Shown piece by piece: positions 1-13,139 of a stretch of 64,000 bases of DNA. Numbering within the stretch: position 1 is the first letter of the stretch; each line of letters opens with the position of its first letter. A program made the translations under genes and the position numbers. Under the pieces are notes generated by a model that was not told where the DNA came from, did not search any database, and worked only from the letters and a program-made list of their open reading frames with translations. The stretch comes from Taeniopygia guttata (taxonomy: Eukaryota > Chordata > Aves > Passeriformes > Estrildidae), in assembly GCF_048771995.1 (NCBI RefSeq), contig NC_133030.1, forward strand, positions 42,626,001 to 42,690,000, in the 5' to 3' direction.

Positions 1-2149
1 TGCACCTGTGGGGGACAAGGGCTCTAGCAACTGCCTCATTGATGTAAGCAAGATGTTTACATCGTGCTTTTATCTTTCCCACATTGTCGATCCTAGGGTT
101 ACGTGAGAGCTCATGCTGTGCTTGGGAGCCCCAAATTTATCTCTGTGATAGTCCCCTGCAGCATCTGTCCCTCCAACTTTGTCTTTTGCATTGGGCTGTG
201 CATTACTGGGTTGTAGAGACTGATGTGAGTCTTGCCATTGAGAGCAGCCTCTTTTCCATGTTTTAACCCATCCCATCCATCTGTAGGTAGTACCAATACC
301 AGCAATGAGCTGGAATTGCAATGGGTCACTGCAGACCCCTGCTTGTGCCTGTGTGTAATATCATCTTACTGCTGACAATTGCTCTTGAATCTCAAATGGG
401 GAGCCTGTTTTTAATCCATGGATTACATACCCTGTGGATGCTCTCAGCACCCATTCATTACTAGAGATGTCACAGAAGGAAGTTTGAGCCAAAGAATGTG
501 GTCCTACATGTTCCTCTCCTCATGAGGTTCCTGAAAACTCAGCCCAGTGTTTTTCTTGTCCCAGACCAAAGCACATTTTTTGTATTCTGCTCAGGTGCCT
601 ATTCTGTGTCATATTGCTCCAAGTCTGTCATGACACTTGTGTCTCCAGGCACAGGAGCTGCAGCCTGCCCATAACCAGAAACCTCCAGCTCTATCCTTTC
701 CATGGGAGCATAGATTGCCCTGCCATTCTCGTGTGTCAGTCCTTTGACTGAATGCTCTGTTGCTGTCTCCTGCAGTCTAGCCCAGAGCTTGTCATGGCTC
801 GAGGATGTGCAGAGCAAAGTGCACTGAGCAGACTGAGTGAAAGCAGCACGTCCAGTGCTTTTCCCTGCAGCCAGCATGCCATTGCCATCAGACTGCCACT
901 ACTGCCTTCCTATGTACAGAGAACACCTGGGGCTGATCTTGGTGCATGCACTGAACAGGCTGGGGTTTGGGCCAGGAATATGATGGCTGTAGCCTTGCTG
1001 TAGATGTGCAGATATGCTGCATTAGTACAGCTGTCTTTGCCTACCAGGCCTGCATTCGCATTAAAAAAAAAAAAAAGAAAGTGGGAAAAAACTCAACCAA
1101 CAGAAAAAGAAAGAGCTGGAGAGAGAGGCTAACAGCCTAGCAAGACCTACTTTTCACTATATTTTTAGCCTCTGATTTTATTTTTCCCAGTATAATTCTG
1201 GATTAACTGTTTCATTGTTTGTTCAGGTTGAGATCAAGTGTAACTGATCTAGAATTCTCTGCTGCCATCCCCTTTGTCCTTTTCAAACTACAGGATTTTC
1301 CCTATCATTACTTCAGTCATGTTTTATGTTGGGTGGTGTTTTTGTTTCTAAAAAGGTGTTAAGTGACATCACTGGTGAGTTCTTTGGAGTTCTCTGAGTT
1401 GTTCCGACTGAAAGTTTTACTTTTGAAAGATATTTCATTCTGTCTTGAATATAAAAAACAAAGGATGGCATGGGCCATCTTGTGTTCTTTGGTTTTTAGA
1501 GAAAATTAGTAACTACAGATTTCTGCCATCTCTTCAATTGTCTAGGCCTAGAAAAGGTTATTCTTTCTATCACAATATCTAATTTTATAAGGAGATAGGT
1601 CTCTGTGTGTGTTGCTGGGAAATAACATTTTTTTAAAGATGTGAAGATAAGAAATAAACTACTCAAACTTCTTTTTGATGCAGTGCTGCCCAAAGCCCAG
1701 TTTACTTTGCTCTCATGGAAATAGTTTTGCCTATTTCTTGGTACAAATAGCCCTTTAGGAGTTTTCTTCTGAAATATTTTTATTCTTATGGACAACATAC
1801 TGGAGAAGTTGATACTTGTACAGCATCCTGCATTAGAACAGTGCTGTTGCTGGCAGAGTGGTCAGTGGTGCCTCTGATAAGGCATGAGCCATTTCCTCAC
1901 TGGAACTAGAAAAGATGGCTGTAGCCTGGTGGGCTTGGAAGTGGCCAGGGTGAGGTCATCATCTCAGAGCAGCTGTTTTTCTCTCTGCTCCTGGCCCATC
2001 TATTCATGGGTGCCATGAGAAGAGCAGTTATCCAGAGGCAGTAATTGCAGAGCTGGTGGGAAGTAGCAGGCAGGTCATGTCACTTTCTTACCTGCTCCTA
2101 CTCCAGTAATACCTCTGCAACAAATAAATGTCTTCTGCAATCTATATGT
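1..2149. other. Non-coding stretch, no recognised feature
   Basis: No gene, repeat family or RNA is recognised here. Short open frames on both strands (up to 100 codons) are low-complexity or chance. The only simple sequence is a run of 14 A at 1063-1076 after a mixed-sequence stretch; no polyadenylation signal or duplicated flank was seen, so a retrocopy tail is not supported. Confidence 0.7.
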
Positions 2150-3520
2150 AGAATAATTGAATTACAAAATAATTTGGATTAGAAGAGATTTCAGGAGGTT
2201 TCTTATACAGTCCCTCGCTTAAGACAGGATCAACACTGAATTCAGACTTGGTTGCTCAGGTCTTTATTGAGTTAGATCATGAAAGCCTACAAAAATTAAG
2301 GTTGTACAGCCTGTCTGCGCAGCTCATTTCAATGCTTTGTTGACCTCATGCTGGAAAAGATTTTTTTTCTGTTCAGTTTGAACCTCTCTTATTTCCATTT
2401 GTATCTGTGTGTACTGCCAGTGCACGACCCACTGTGAAGGGCCTGTCTCAGTGTTCTCGATAGGGTGCTCATTGAAAACCTGCTGTAGGTCCCTCTGAAA
2501 CCTTCTCCAGGCTCAGCAAACCTGGGTCCCTCAGTCTCTCATCACAGGGCAAATGCTCCGAACTGCCGATCCCCTTGCTCTCCCTCCATTTTTTGGACCA
2601 GTTTATCAATCTTTCTCTTGTAATGGGATATCTAATCTAGACAACATATTCTAGATGGAGTTTGGCAAGTGCCAGATGAAATAGAAAAATGACGTCCCTT
2701 GAACCTGTGTGGCTATGGTCCCATGAGTACCATGCAGGGCACTGTTGGCTGTTTTTGCTGCCAGGGTGCACTCATATGGCTCATATTCAGCTTAAAACCC
2801 ATCAGGCCCCCAGGTCCTCTTCAGCAGAGCTGCTACCCAGATAGGCAGACCCTAGCATGTACTGTCACAGTGAATTATTTCTTCCAAGGTATAGGGCTTT
2901 TGCATTTGTCCTTGCTCAATTTCGTAAGGTTCATGTTAGCCCTGCAGCCTCTCTAGGGCATTTTTGATGGCAACCCTGCCTTAAGCATATCCACTGGTCT
3001 CCCCAGTTTCATGTCAAGTGCAAGCTTGATAAGGGTGTGCTTTGTTGTGTCCTCTAGGTCATGGATACAGATGTTAAACAGGACAGGTCCCCTGCATGTA
3101 TCTTGTTACTGGCCTACAGGTAGGGTATAAACATGGCCCTCTGAGCTTCATCATCCAGCCTGCTTTTAACTCATCTGATAGTCCACTCATAGTGGTTTAC
3201 TGTCAGTCTTGAAGCATTCTGGAAAATAGTGCTGAATGTTTCACTGAAGTCAAGGCAAACACCTTCCATGCCTCTCCCCTTGTCCACAAGTGCTATCATT
3301 TTATCAAAGGAGAGAATCAGTTGGTCAGGCATGATTTATTCTTGAAATATCCACACTGACTGTTCCTAATCAACTTCTTCTCCTTTGTGTGCCCAAAATA
3401 CATTCTAAGGGGACTAACTACATGATTTTCCCAAGGACACAGCTGAGGGTGATTGACCTTAAATTATTGGATTTTGGACCTCTTGAAAATGGATCAGAAG
3501 GAAATGATAGGTCAGAGAGA
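2150..3520 (-). mobile_element. CR1 non-LTR retrotransposon, old 5'-truncated copy
   Basis: A diverged CR1 LINE in reverse orientation. The left edge carries the reverse complement of a CR1 3' end (GAATAATTGAATTACAAAAT, where younger copies read GAATCATAGAATTGCAAAAT). Further right are recognisable CR1 blocks: the antisense version of the reverse-transcriptase C-terminal region (around 2720-2790 and 2990-3110) and the stretch about preventing a shift to 'caccttcc...ccacaagtgctatcat' near 3258-3300. Many substitutions and small indels remove every long reading frame, so it is inert. CR1 elements usually lose their 5' end on insertion, which fits about 1.4 kb of the 4.5-kb full length. The right edge is uncertain by tens of bases because similarity fades. 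The divergence suggests it is older than the copy at 4669-5700. Confidence 0.88.
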
Positions 3521-4668
3521 AACCCATAGTGTGTAAATTCAGCTACTTTCAGCTGCTTTTTCCTTGGTCAGCTCACAGCCAGCACAGAGTTGCTGGTAGT
3601 GTGCATGGAGCAAGTAAGAGAGCTTTCTGTCTGCCTCAGGTTTGTTACCAAGGGACATGAGAATCCAGGAAGGAAGAGCTAAATTGCAGGTTGGAGCATG
3701 TGGTGGGTCTTCTCATGAATTGGACTTTAAGCAGCAACTGATGAAGCTAAGGGTTTGCTACTTGAGCAAACCTAATCACAGTTTCTGGCAAATACATTTA
3801 TTTCACAGAAATTAAGATCTCTGAGGGATTCAGTTTAGGAGCCTTAAAGCCCTTTCCCTGCAACTCCATGCAGTGTCACTCTGCCTCTCACGGAGGAAGG
3901 TCTGCTTTCATGCTTGGGCATCTGCCTTCATCTCCATTCTGTATCTCTCCCCTTCCTTGAGGAGGAAAATGGGCCTCTACTCCAACCCCAGAGGATGCTA
4001 TGCACAGTGGAAAGACACATTTGTCTTGCTCTCTTCCCTGAGAAGAGTTCAGATAAAAATAAATGCATGTTTTTTTGCAAACTCCAGTGAGACAGTTGAA
4101 ACATTGGTGTAATTTCTCTCAAGGTGTACTTGTCATCGTATTAGTGTTCCACAGCTTAAATGCAGCAGTTGTAATCAAAGCTGCAAAATTCCACTGTATA
4201 TTGAGAGGCTTTCTGTGTTCAGTTCCTTCTTGCAAGAAATCTAGAGAGAGAATTCCTGTGTTGGCAGGCCAGGAAGAAGGTTGAGAGAGGAGAAGAAGTG
4301 GTTATTGGGAGCACCCCTTTGACCTCCTGCTGGCCTCAGGGCAAGAGGGAAGGTTTCAGCCCAGTATCAGTTGTTGCTTTGTTTTTCTCAGCTCACCTGC
4401 AGTTGCCTCAGGTGAGAGCAGTAGCTCTGCTGAGAAGCTGTCCTGTTACTAGCGATTTCCCAGAAGGAAATAGAGATTTCCATGTGCTTCTAAATAGATG
4501 CATTTGCAGTGAGAAGCTTTCTGGGGCAAAGTGTGACCCTTACATCCACAGGCATGCCCACAGGCATGCAAAATGCAAGTATCTTCAGCTACATTTTTCA
4601 GATACCTTTAATACAAATTCTTGAATTCTTCAGCATGCACATTTGTTCTCCCTACCCTAGCTTTTAAT
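3521..4668. other. Non-coding stretch between two CR1 copies
   Basis: No feature recognised. The open frame at 4298-4624 (108 codons, plus strand) has no recognisable domain and a composition expected of non-coding DNA. A short duplication CACAGGCATGC occurs near 4548-4568. Confidence 0.65.
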
Positions 4669-5700
4669 AAAATCATAGAATATCCTGAGGGGATATTGGA
4701 AGGGACCCACAGGGATTATCAAAATCCAATTCCTGGTTCTGCACAGGACAGCTGCCAGAATCACATCATGTACATGACAGCATTGTTCAAACCCTTCTTG
4801 AACTGTGTCAGGCTTGGCGCTGTGACCATTTCCCTGGAGAGTCTTTTCCAGTGCCCAATCACCCTCTGGGTGAAGAACCTTTTCCAAATATCCAACCTAA
4901 ACCTCCCCTGACCCAGCTTCAGGCCATTCCCTCAGGTCCTGCCACTGGTCACCAGAGAAAAGAGGTTGATTCAGGAGTCTGCCCCTCCTCTTCCCCTCAC
5001 AAAGAAGCTGTAAACTACAATGAGGTTTCCCCTCAGTGTCTTCCTCTCCAGGCTGAACAGACCAAGTTATCTCAGCTGCTCCTTGTATGGTTTCTTCTCA
5101 AGGCCCTTCGCCATCCTCATGGCCCTCCATTAGAGACTAATAGCTTTATAACCTTCTTATAATGTGGCACCCAAAACTGCCCCCAGCACTCGAGGTGAGG
5201 CTGCCCCAGCACAGAGCAGAGCAGGACAATCCCCTCCCTTGCCTGGCTGGCCATGCTGTGCCTGATGCACCCCAGGACAGGGTTGGCCCTCCTGGCTGCC
5301 AGGGCACTGCTGGCTCAGGTTCAACTTGTCATTGATCAGGACTCCCAGGTCCCTTTCTTTAGCACTGCTTTTCAGCATCTCATTCTCCAGTCTGTACTTA
5401 CATCCAGGGTGGCCCTATCCCAGGTGCAGAACCTGGCATTTGTCTTTCTTAAACTTCCTGGCTGATGATTGGCCATCTCCATAATTTTCAAGGTCTCTTT
5501 GCAGAGCCTCTCTGCCTCCAAGGGAGTCAACAGTTCCTCCCAGTCCTGTACCTTCAGAATTCTGAACATGTCAAAGAACTGGACCAAGGATGGAGCTCCG
5601 TGAAACCTCACTAGCGACCAATCACCAGGCTGATGTCATCCCATTTGCTATGACCCTATATGGTTCACCCATGCACCAGTTGTTTACTCATCTCATCACT
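4669..5700 (-). mobile_element. CR1 non-LTR retrotransposon with ORF2 remnant
   Basis: A well-preserved CR1 LINE in reverse orientation. The left edge (AAAATCATAGAATATCCTGA) is the reverse complement of the CR1 3' end. The following kilobase matches the familiar CR1 3' region almost continuously: the 'gtgaagaaccttttccaaat' block near 4870, the 'ctccaggctgaacagaccaa' block near 5050, and the part coding for the end of the reverse-transcriptase ORF. On the minus strand, 5157-5378 still reads KERDLGVLINDKLNLSQQC, the conserved post-palm segment of CR1 ORF2, then changes frame after about 25 residues, so the protein is broken. The right part (after about 5540) is shortened by an internal deletion relative to the usual CR1 order and fades out near 5700. 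It is 5' truncated and cannot be autonomous. Confidence 0.95.
5157..5378 (-). pseudogene. CR1 ORF2 (reverse transcriptase) C-terminal remnant
   Basis: A fragment of the CR1 polyprotein inside the element at 4669-5700. The diagnostic part is DLGVLINDKLNLSQQC, which in intact CR1 proteins lies downstream of the reverse-transcriptase palm. After it, the frame continues with proline- and glycine-rich sequence, where intact elements read alanine-rich sequence followed by an IRHSMASQ-like block. Pieces of that second block are visible in shifted form (VHQAQHGQPGKG), so a frameshift lies just after the SQQC motif. There is no catalytic motif in this piece. Confidence 0.8.
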
Positions 5701-8700
5701 TGTTACCCAGGGTAACCTTTGGTGGAGAAAGAGAGGAACAAGGAAGTAATGAGATAAATAGCAGGGAGCTATTTATGTGGGTAAGCCAGGCTTAGGCCTG
5801 GGAGTCCCAGGATTTTCTTGTGGCATTAGAGTAAAATTTTCTGTCATTTGTCCATTTATCATTTGAGAGAGAAAACAGAACAGTATAGATCCTGGAGGTT
5901 AACTTTCACCCTTTACGTTCTTGGGGAATCTGCCTCATTTTCAGCCTAGACTGCTTTGAGCCATTGCTGCAGGATGTCATCCCTTATGTCCCTGACTTTC
6001 CTGTTCAGCTGGGACATGTGGTAAACATGCTCCTACATCTCCCACCAGCTGTAGGTGTCAGATCAGGTCAGTGAAGTAGGTGATGTGAGAGGATTCTGAA
6101 AATCCATCCCTTGAAGAACAATTCTGCATGTCTCTCTCTTATGGCTGGGTGCCTTGAGTGCTCTGCATATGTGCGTGTAGGCTTTCCTGTGAGCAGCATT
6201 ATGGATGCTCCCAGAGGTGCTCACAGCAGTGATAAAATCTCTACATAGCCTTTGTAGTGCTCAGGAGAGGCTGACAGAGGCTGAGTGGAAGTAAATGAGC
6301 TTTCCTTGGGGTTAGTTATACCATGCACCTTACCAGTCTTGACAGGTTCTGCTGTGGAGCAGGAAGAAGTGAGAAGATTAAATAGAATATATATTAAAAC
6401 TGTTTTGTAGAGTAGCATAGATCCTGACAGACTCAAGAATCACTTTACAAAAATATTTGAATGAAGTATTGCTACTCAGTTCAGATACTGGAACAGGCTG
6501 ATCCTGGGCTCCTACAGTTTGTGGGAAACGCTGTCTGCTAGAGGGGGATTTCAGCAGTGGGTTGTCTGTAAAGGTCATGGAAGGGTGAGGCAGAGATAGG
6601 AAATGTAACAAGGGAAGTTTATCAGTTTTGTCTTTGATGGCTCTTTCTACTCTGCAATGCTTTCCAGCCTGACCTCTGCAAATGGTTCTAGTGGCCAGTA
6701 CTCAGTTGTTCTGTCTCTGAGTAACATGGCAGACTTACCTGACCACACCTTTCTCCTCATCTAGCGAGACAAAGGAGGGCAGTCTAGATATAAGAAGGCG
6801 CAGGGGAGTTACACAGAAAAGAGCCACCCAGCGCATGACATAAAGCTAGGTGGGGTGGCATGTACGAGTATGGAAGTTACCATGCCAGTTTGCACCAGTT
6901 ATCTCCCTGCTCCTGTGTCCTGTTTCCCAGCCTGGCTGATGCTTCAGAAGAGTCCAGTTTGGGGGAAAGTTTTTTTTCTCTGTCTGCTGGTCTGAGCTTG
7001 ACTTCAGCCTCCAATTTTGGATTTTTTTTGCTTTTCTCCAAGAAGATGTGTCCAGCTGGTGCACATTGGCAAGCTCAGGGGACAGCTTTGTATGTTCTCA
7101 TCTCTTTTTGTAAGAACTTAGATATAGAAACAGCTATTATCAGTAAACAAATCACCACTTAAGCCAAAGAGCTGCCACCCAATTTAGCTATAAAGTTTGT
7201 GGAATATTCCCTGAGGTGGCATCCAGTCACTGATGTGGTCTTGGGTGCAGTGTTACTCACTGATGTTCAGAGTTTTACCAGCTTATGAGTTTTAACTGGA
7301 TCTCTGACTGACATGATGATAATTTTATGTGAAGAGGCAGATTGTTCTAAAGTACAATGATATTCTTGCAGTAAGTCAGTGAGGAGGACTGAAGAACCTG
7401 TATAGATCACACTATAATTCAAATATCTATCTGATACAATTTTTAATCCTGCTTAAGCTGTGCTGCTTAACTCAGTGCTATGTGGTGGGGTAAGTCCCAT
7501 GAGTTAATGTGGTTTCATATGTTCTATATTCTCTGGAAACTTTTCTCTCTCAGCTTTGCATTCCTGTTTCTGCTCTCTTCCAGAAAATACTCAGTAAGAA
7601 CCAGCTATTATGGATCTCTCTGACGGCATGGTTTCCTTTTGCTGTTTTTGGTGGTGTGTATGGAAGGAAAAAGATGGAGAACAGCAATGTTTCTCTTGAG
7701 AGATCCCCCTGACATACTACTGGAGACAGTGCTACTGTAGTGCACAGAATACGGGGACAAAAATTCCTGTCTATGATCACTTATTATTTCCTTCCTGGTG
7801 TATCTGAATAAGTGGTGGGTTTTTTCCCTGCTCCTTTTTTTTCCCCTCTAGCCACCATTGTGGAGTGAAAGGTCATTTCCATTTAACTGTCTATGTTTCC
7901 TGTATGCCTTTGGAGCTTCTAGGCATATTGAAGTGCTCTCTGAGGGCATTGCCTGGCTTTGGCTGATTCTGTATTTCCAGCAGTTTTCTGCTTTTCTATC
8001 CAGATTTGTCACTCTGAGATTTTCTTGGTCCACTTTTACCTTGATTGATTTAAATAAAGCTGAGATCTGCATTTTTCTACCACCTGTTCTCTCAGCTTCC
8101 AGATCACTCACAAGTTACTTCAGTAGCCCTAGCACAAGCCCTGGTGTGACTTAAGTTTTTGAGCCGTACACATTCTGAAGAGTAGCTGTTTATTCTATAC
8201 TAACATTTTCAGTTTAATCCACTTTCCCATTTGTGAGATGTTGGTTTTCCAAAAATGTCTCTGAAAAAAGTGTTACCTGAAGGTCTAGATTGTCAGCTGG
8301 TTACCTGAAAGCTGTTCCTCAAAGCTGTTGCAGACGTACTTTTAAAGAAGTCTACTAAACAAAAGACCAACTCTTGTTCAGGAGTGAGAGCACTGACTAA
8401 ATTAGTACTGTAACTTAATTATTTGTATATTGTTGTGTATAGTTTATACAGTTCTAATTCTTTAAGCTTAAAATTCTAACTCCAATTTCCGTGGGCATAG
8501 GGATCAGACCATTGAATCAGGGAATTGAGGAGCTTCCCTTCAGTGTGGATTTACTCTTCCCTCAGATCCTTCATGGGTGAGCTCATTCATTTCTTGTAGA
8601 GAGCCATTCAGGGACTCACTGGGAAAGATGTGGCATACAGAGAAATGGCAAATTCTTCTTGAGCATTAAGTCATGTTTAGATGCTCTGACACCAGTCATA

Positions 8701-11329
8701 GAGAAGTCAGGCTGATACAGTCCTCACTGATGGGATGTGAAAAATGACACTGGGTGGTTATTGAAGAGAATTACCTTTGCAGTCTTTTCCCTTGAAGAGT
8801 CTCATCTAGGCTAATTTCTAAGAGAGGGAAATGAGCACCAAGGAGTTAGTAGGAGGCTGGTTTTGTGGGACATTCACCCCCGAGAAGTCATTGTGGAACT
8901 GAGGTTTTCTCAGGAGTTATGGATGGATGTCCTTGGTCTATTTGATTATCCAATGCTTGACTCTCCCTTCATTCTGGTGTTCCTGGTTCCTTGTAGTACT
9001 GAGCCTTACAATACTGCTGCTATTCTCTGCTCACTGGCATGTGCTTCCCAGGTGCTCATACCCTCCTGCTTCTGAGGCTGACCCTGTGATGACAGCTGCC
9101 TGGCTGCCTATCAAAGGTTCCATTTAGAGTTAGCCCAAGAGCAGACAGAAGGCTGCAGTGTTACACCCCGAAATCTGACACAGTGTGGCTTGCCTGCTTT
9201 TCAGTGGGTCCTTGACAGCCTTTCAGCTCATGTCTGTCAGACCCCTGCCAGGCACACAAGTTCACTTCCATCTTGGAAGAAGGGGAGAGAGAAGTGACAT
9301 TTCACCGAGCGGTGGGCATGCCGGGGAGTGTAGGGAGATAAGGCAGGATCACAGAAGCAACTGAAATTCCCAGCGGATATTACGTTGCTGGCTGGATTGA
9401 CAGGTTAAATGTGTTGCTGGGACAAGTATCCCTGCTCCCTCTGTCCCAGAGGACTGTGCAGTGAGAACAGCACTCAATCCTAATGAATCTTGCCCTACAT
9501 TGGGACTGGTTCTGTTGTATTCTGGCAGGAGTGTGTTCATGGAGAATTTCTTTCCAAATTTCAACAGGAGCTACCAATAGAATGGCTTTTTAAACAAAAA
9601 TCTTCACTTAGCAAACAGCAGCAGTAAATGAACAGAAACACTGATGTGGCCAGGGATGAAATATTAGCATTTTTCAAATCCATTTAGTGAAGACAGCCCT
9701 AGGCACTGGCTCAGATCCTTGTGTTAGGGGGCTGTTTGCAAAGCTTACTTTGCACTAAGCTAACTTATAGCCAAAACCTGCCAGCTTCTTCCTGGAGCAC
9801 AGGAGGGCAAAACTTGTCTGACTTATTGACAAACTAAGTCTGGTCTAAAAACTTAATAGCTTTGCATTTCTTTCATCTCAAGGTACTTGAAATACACCAT
9901 CAAGAGCAGAAGCTTCAGGTAGTGTTTTGGCTGCTCCAGACTACAGGCAAGGAAAAGGAAACAGTTTTGTTCAAGAGCAAAGTGAGGTGACTTGTTTGAA
10001 GAGCTCTACTTCAGTGACTAAAGATGACCATGATGTACGGAAAGGCTTCCCTGTTGCATCACAGCAGTGAGCAGCAGGTTTAATCAGTCCTGGCTCAGAG
10101 AGGCTTTGGGCACAGTTAGTAACTGCTTCTGCCCATGGCTGAGTTTTCTGGGGAAGTTATTTGTTCAAATGCTAATCCAGCCTTGACTAGTTCACCAGCT
10201 CTGGTGGATTGCTGCACAGGATGGCGTGGCTGGAGGTTATTGTCAAGCAGAAGTTTTACACTTTTGGAAAGCTATGGCTCTATCCTTGGGTAAGGTGAAA
10301 GTTGTACGGGGAGCCTTTTCTTTGAGGTTATTTGTTCCTACCTGATCTCTACCAGTAAAGCTGTGCCAGCTGTGTCATGTGAGTGGTAGTTTCAGCCCAG
10401 CACTCTCTATAGAAAACCCTCTGTACAGAAGCTAAGTCTAGGGTTCCTGAACTGGGGAACGTGGTGTCAGCTCTCAGGAAATGCATGTCAGAATGGAATG
10501 AGGATTTTCCCAAGGAATTTTCTGTGTAGCCACTCTGACCAGTACATGACCCAAGCTCTTACCTGTAGGTCCCAGACCAGAGCGCTGTCCCACGCAAGTG
10601 AGTGTGTTTCAGGAGAGGAGGAGAGTGCTGGGGGGTGCAGGGTGGCATCAGTCCTTCTGGGCCAGCAGTAATGAACTAAGCCAATACAGTAGAGTCAGGG
10701 AACCCAAGGGCTGTGAGGAAGATGCCTAAGGCCATGTGGTTTTCAAGGGCAGGGAGAGGAGGTGCACAACGCCTGGGGATGAAATACTAAGCAGATAGGT
10801 TGACACAGGAGTGGGGCAGTGACACACTGTCATCCTGCAGCCAGTGTGGCAAAATTGCACCAAGACACTGTGTGCCCTGCTAGCTGACCTCTCCACTCTC
10901 CATTCCCTGCCCACTCCTATACTTGACAATGGAGACGCTGCCTTTGTTTTGTGCTGTGATCTCTATCCTTTCTTCTAGGTACCATGATGACTCTTCAGTA
11001 CCTCCTGCCTGTTGTTAATGCCCAGACTATTCAGCCCCATGTCTAGGGTGTATTGTCCACTTTATTCCTTCCCTTGTTTCACAACCACAGTCCCATTCTG
11101 CAGCCCTATTGCTCAGTTCTGTGTGCAGCAGTGCCCCTTGCAGTGCCTACCAAGAGTTTAATAAAGATCTACTGCCTGAGTTACCTTTAGCTTTTATAAA
11201 GCAAAAAATGCAAACAGCTTGTAAGCAGCATTCATTACCTTGCACGCCTTCAGCTGCTTATTGGATACACATCCCCCTCCCTCCAGCATCTCTCTCTTTT
11301 TTTAATATGTTTTTTTTTAATTTGTTTTG
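5701..11329. other. Long non-coding stretch, no recognised feature
   Basis: About 5.6 kb without a recognisable gene, RNA or repeat. Open frames reach only about 100 codons (for example 6860-7162 and 7858-8154), often overlapping others on the opposite strand, with no domain and no splice-site support. Base composition is average for the window and CpGs are sparse. The last 80 bases are T-rich (runs of T near 11297-11325) and lead into the enhancer-like block. Confidence 0.65.
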
Positions 11330-11515
11330 ATGAATGAGTGACAACCCTGACACCCGATTCGCTGAGATTAATAGAAACGACACAATATTTACGTCGCGCC
11401 GACGAGCAATTATCCTGCCATCTATCTTTGAGATTATCTTTCTGATTGAAAACTACTCATCCGTGTAATCGGAATTATTTGGAATTAGAAGGGAATTTAT
11501 GGCCCCTCTCACTCT
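11330..11515. promoter_or_regulatory. Candidate conserved non-coding element (enhancer-like), CpG-retaining
   Basis: An abrupt change in sequence character. Ten CpGs fall within 11355-11471, eight of them within 50 bases (11355-11404, including ACGTCGCGCCGACG), although the surroundings are AT-rich and CpG-poor. Such retention normally means purifying selection in an unmethylated or strongly constrained element. Motifs seen: homeodomain TAAT cores (ATTAAT at 11367-11372, AATTA at 11408-11412, TAAT at 11466-11469), two GATA-type sites in direct repeat 12 bases apart (TATCTTT at 11423-11429 and 11435-11441), and a duplicated GGAATTA (11471-11477 and 11481-11487). There is no open reading frame with splice borders. 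This is the composition of vertebrate developmental enhancers. Conservation itself was not tested. Confidence 0.6.
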
Positions 11516-13139
11516 CCCTCCTATTTGCCTCTGTCTCCATCCTTCTTCCCCCTTCTTTAAGAGGGATCCTTTCTTCCTTCATTTCTTCCATCCTTCCTTC
11601 TTTCAGCCCTGTGGATGGACACATATGCTTTGCTGTGCAAGGATGGTTGTTTCTGGAGATGGGGGAGACTGGGCCACACAGTGGCCAAGCAGGCACTGGG
11701 GACAATGAGAGTGCACTGAGGCTTGGACAACAGGACAACAGCTGAGGGATGAAAGGCTCTTCAGAAGAAGGCTGGCATGGGAAGTGGATATGTGGAGGAT
11801 GTGCGGCTGAGCAGGCAGTACTGCTCTGACAGAATAACTGGGGGCACCTAAATTATCTTCATTTTTCTCTCTTTTACTCATCCTTCCTTATTACTCTGTT
11901 TTGAAGATGCCTTTCATTGGCCCACTGCTTCATAAATGTGCTCCTTGTACATTTCTTTTATCTAAGTATTTTTCTGAAGTATTTTTCCAGGTCACTCTGT
12001 ACAGGAGAAGGACCTGTTCTTGTGGGTATCTTCCTGCATAGTGTGAACAATTCTGTAGCTGCTGCTGATGTTTCTGCTTCTTCAAAAATCCCTGGAGACA
12101 GCCTGTTGTCCTCCAGCGTATGAGATGGAGAATGGCAGTCTTGCTTCAATAGTGTGCCCCCTAAAACAAAGTTGTCTGTACAGGGCTTCTAGGAAATACT
12201 CTTGCTTATTTGTCATAGCTTTAAGGAGCTGATAGATGGTAAAGGACCTGTATCATTTTGTCTTACTGGGAAGAGTTCTGTCCTTTGCATTTTTTTTCAG
12301 AAGCACTAATGTTTCTCACACTTTATTTGATTTTCTTTTTTTTTTTTTTCTGGCCTGTGATGCAGAAGAAGCAAGTAGTCATGTTGTGTCAGGTCACCTC
12401 TAGAGGCAGAAGGCACAACTCTCCCTCATTGGTGATCCCGAGACAGGACAGCAAAATTCTCATATGCTTCATGTCTTCTCTGGAAGCCCATCTCTGAGCA
12501 CAGTCCTTAATGAAGCATTTAGTACCTTCCCCCTCTCCTGGGTGAAGACAGGAGTGGAACTATCCTACTACATCTGGAGAAAAACATGTATGCACTAGCT
12601 CAGTCAGCATTGAGAACTATTCCTTCTCTGCAGAAAACTTCAAAAACAGAGCTTGGTTTTGGTGTTTGGTTTGGGGTTTTTTTGGTTGAGTTTTTTTTTT
12701 TTTGCCTTTTTTTTTTGGTTTTTTTTTGTTGTTTTTTTTTTTTTGGTTTTTTTTTGCAAGTGGTTGTGGCAGAAATAGAGACAGGGAAGTGCGTGTCAGG
12801 GGAAGTCAAGCAGCACAGACGTTTTAAATGGATGCAGTAGCGTCTGTGTCCTTTGAGAACCACAGCATGCAAAGGTCCTTGGCTCATGTGAATCCTGGTG
12901 GAGAAGAGAGAAGGGAAGCACTGTAGGTTTCTGAACAAGTGCCATGTGCTAAATGAGAGGCACAGTCTGAGTGCTGAAGGAATTCGGCCTGAACTCAGTT
13001 GCAGAGTTGTTAGCTTGTTACCAGCTAACACAGAAGCCAGGCTGTAAAGATGTTTGATACCAAGAATAGTGTAAACAGTTAATAACACCAGGATTTGGAA
13101 AAGGAAATGTGCTCTGAGGTACAGTTGCTCCTTCAGCTC
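11516..13139. other. Non-coding stretch with T-rich tracts
   Basis: No gene recognised. It begins with pyrimidine-rich sequence (11500-11605, many CTTCC and CCTT units) and holds T runs at 12337-12350 and in the tract at 12651-12757. The 162-codon minus-strand frame at 12600-13088 has a lysine-rich end that merely translates the T tract. Confidence 0.65.
12651..12757. repeat. T/G-rich low-complexity tract
   Basis: Over 100 bases of T runs (up to about 14) separated by G, GG or GTTG on the plus strand. It resembles an expanded and interrupted poly-T or a degraded A-rich retroposon tail read from the other strand; no element is recognisable beside it. Confidence 0.85.

Noticed and set aside
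4621..5465. Plus-strand open frames inside the CR1 element (4621-4911, 4851-5162, 5253-5465)
   Set aside because: They are antisense readings of a CR1 LINE, whose own coding strand is minus.
12600..13088. 162-codon minus-strand open frame
   Set aside because: Its lysine-rich end is the translation of the T/G-rich tract at 12651-12757; no domain or splice support for the rest.
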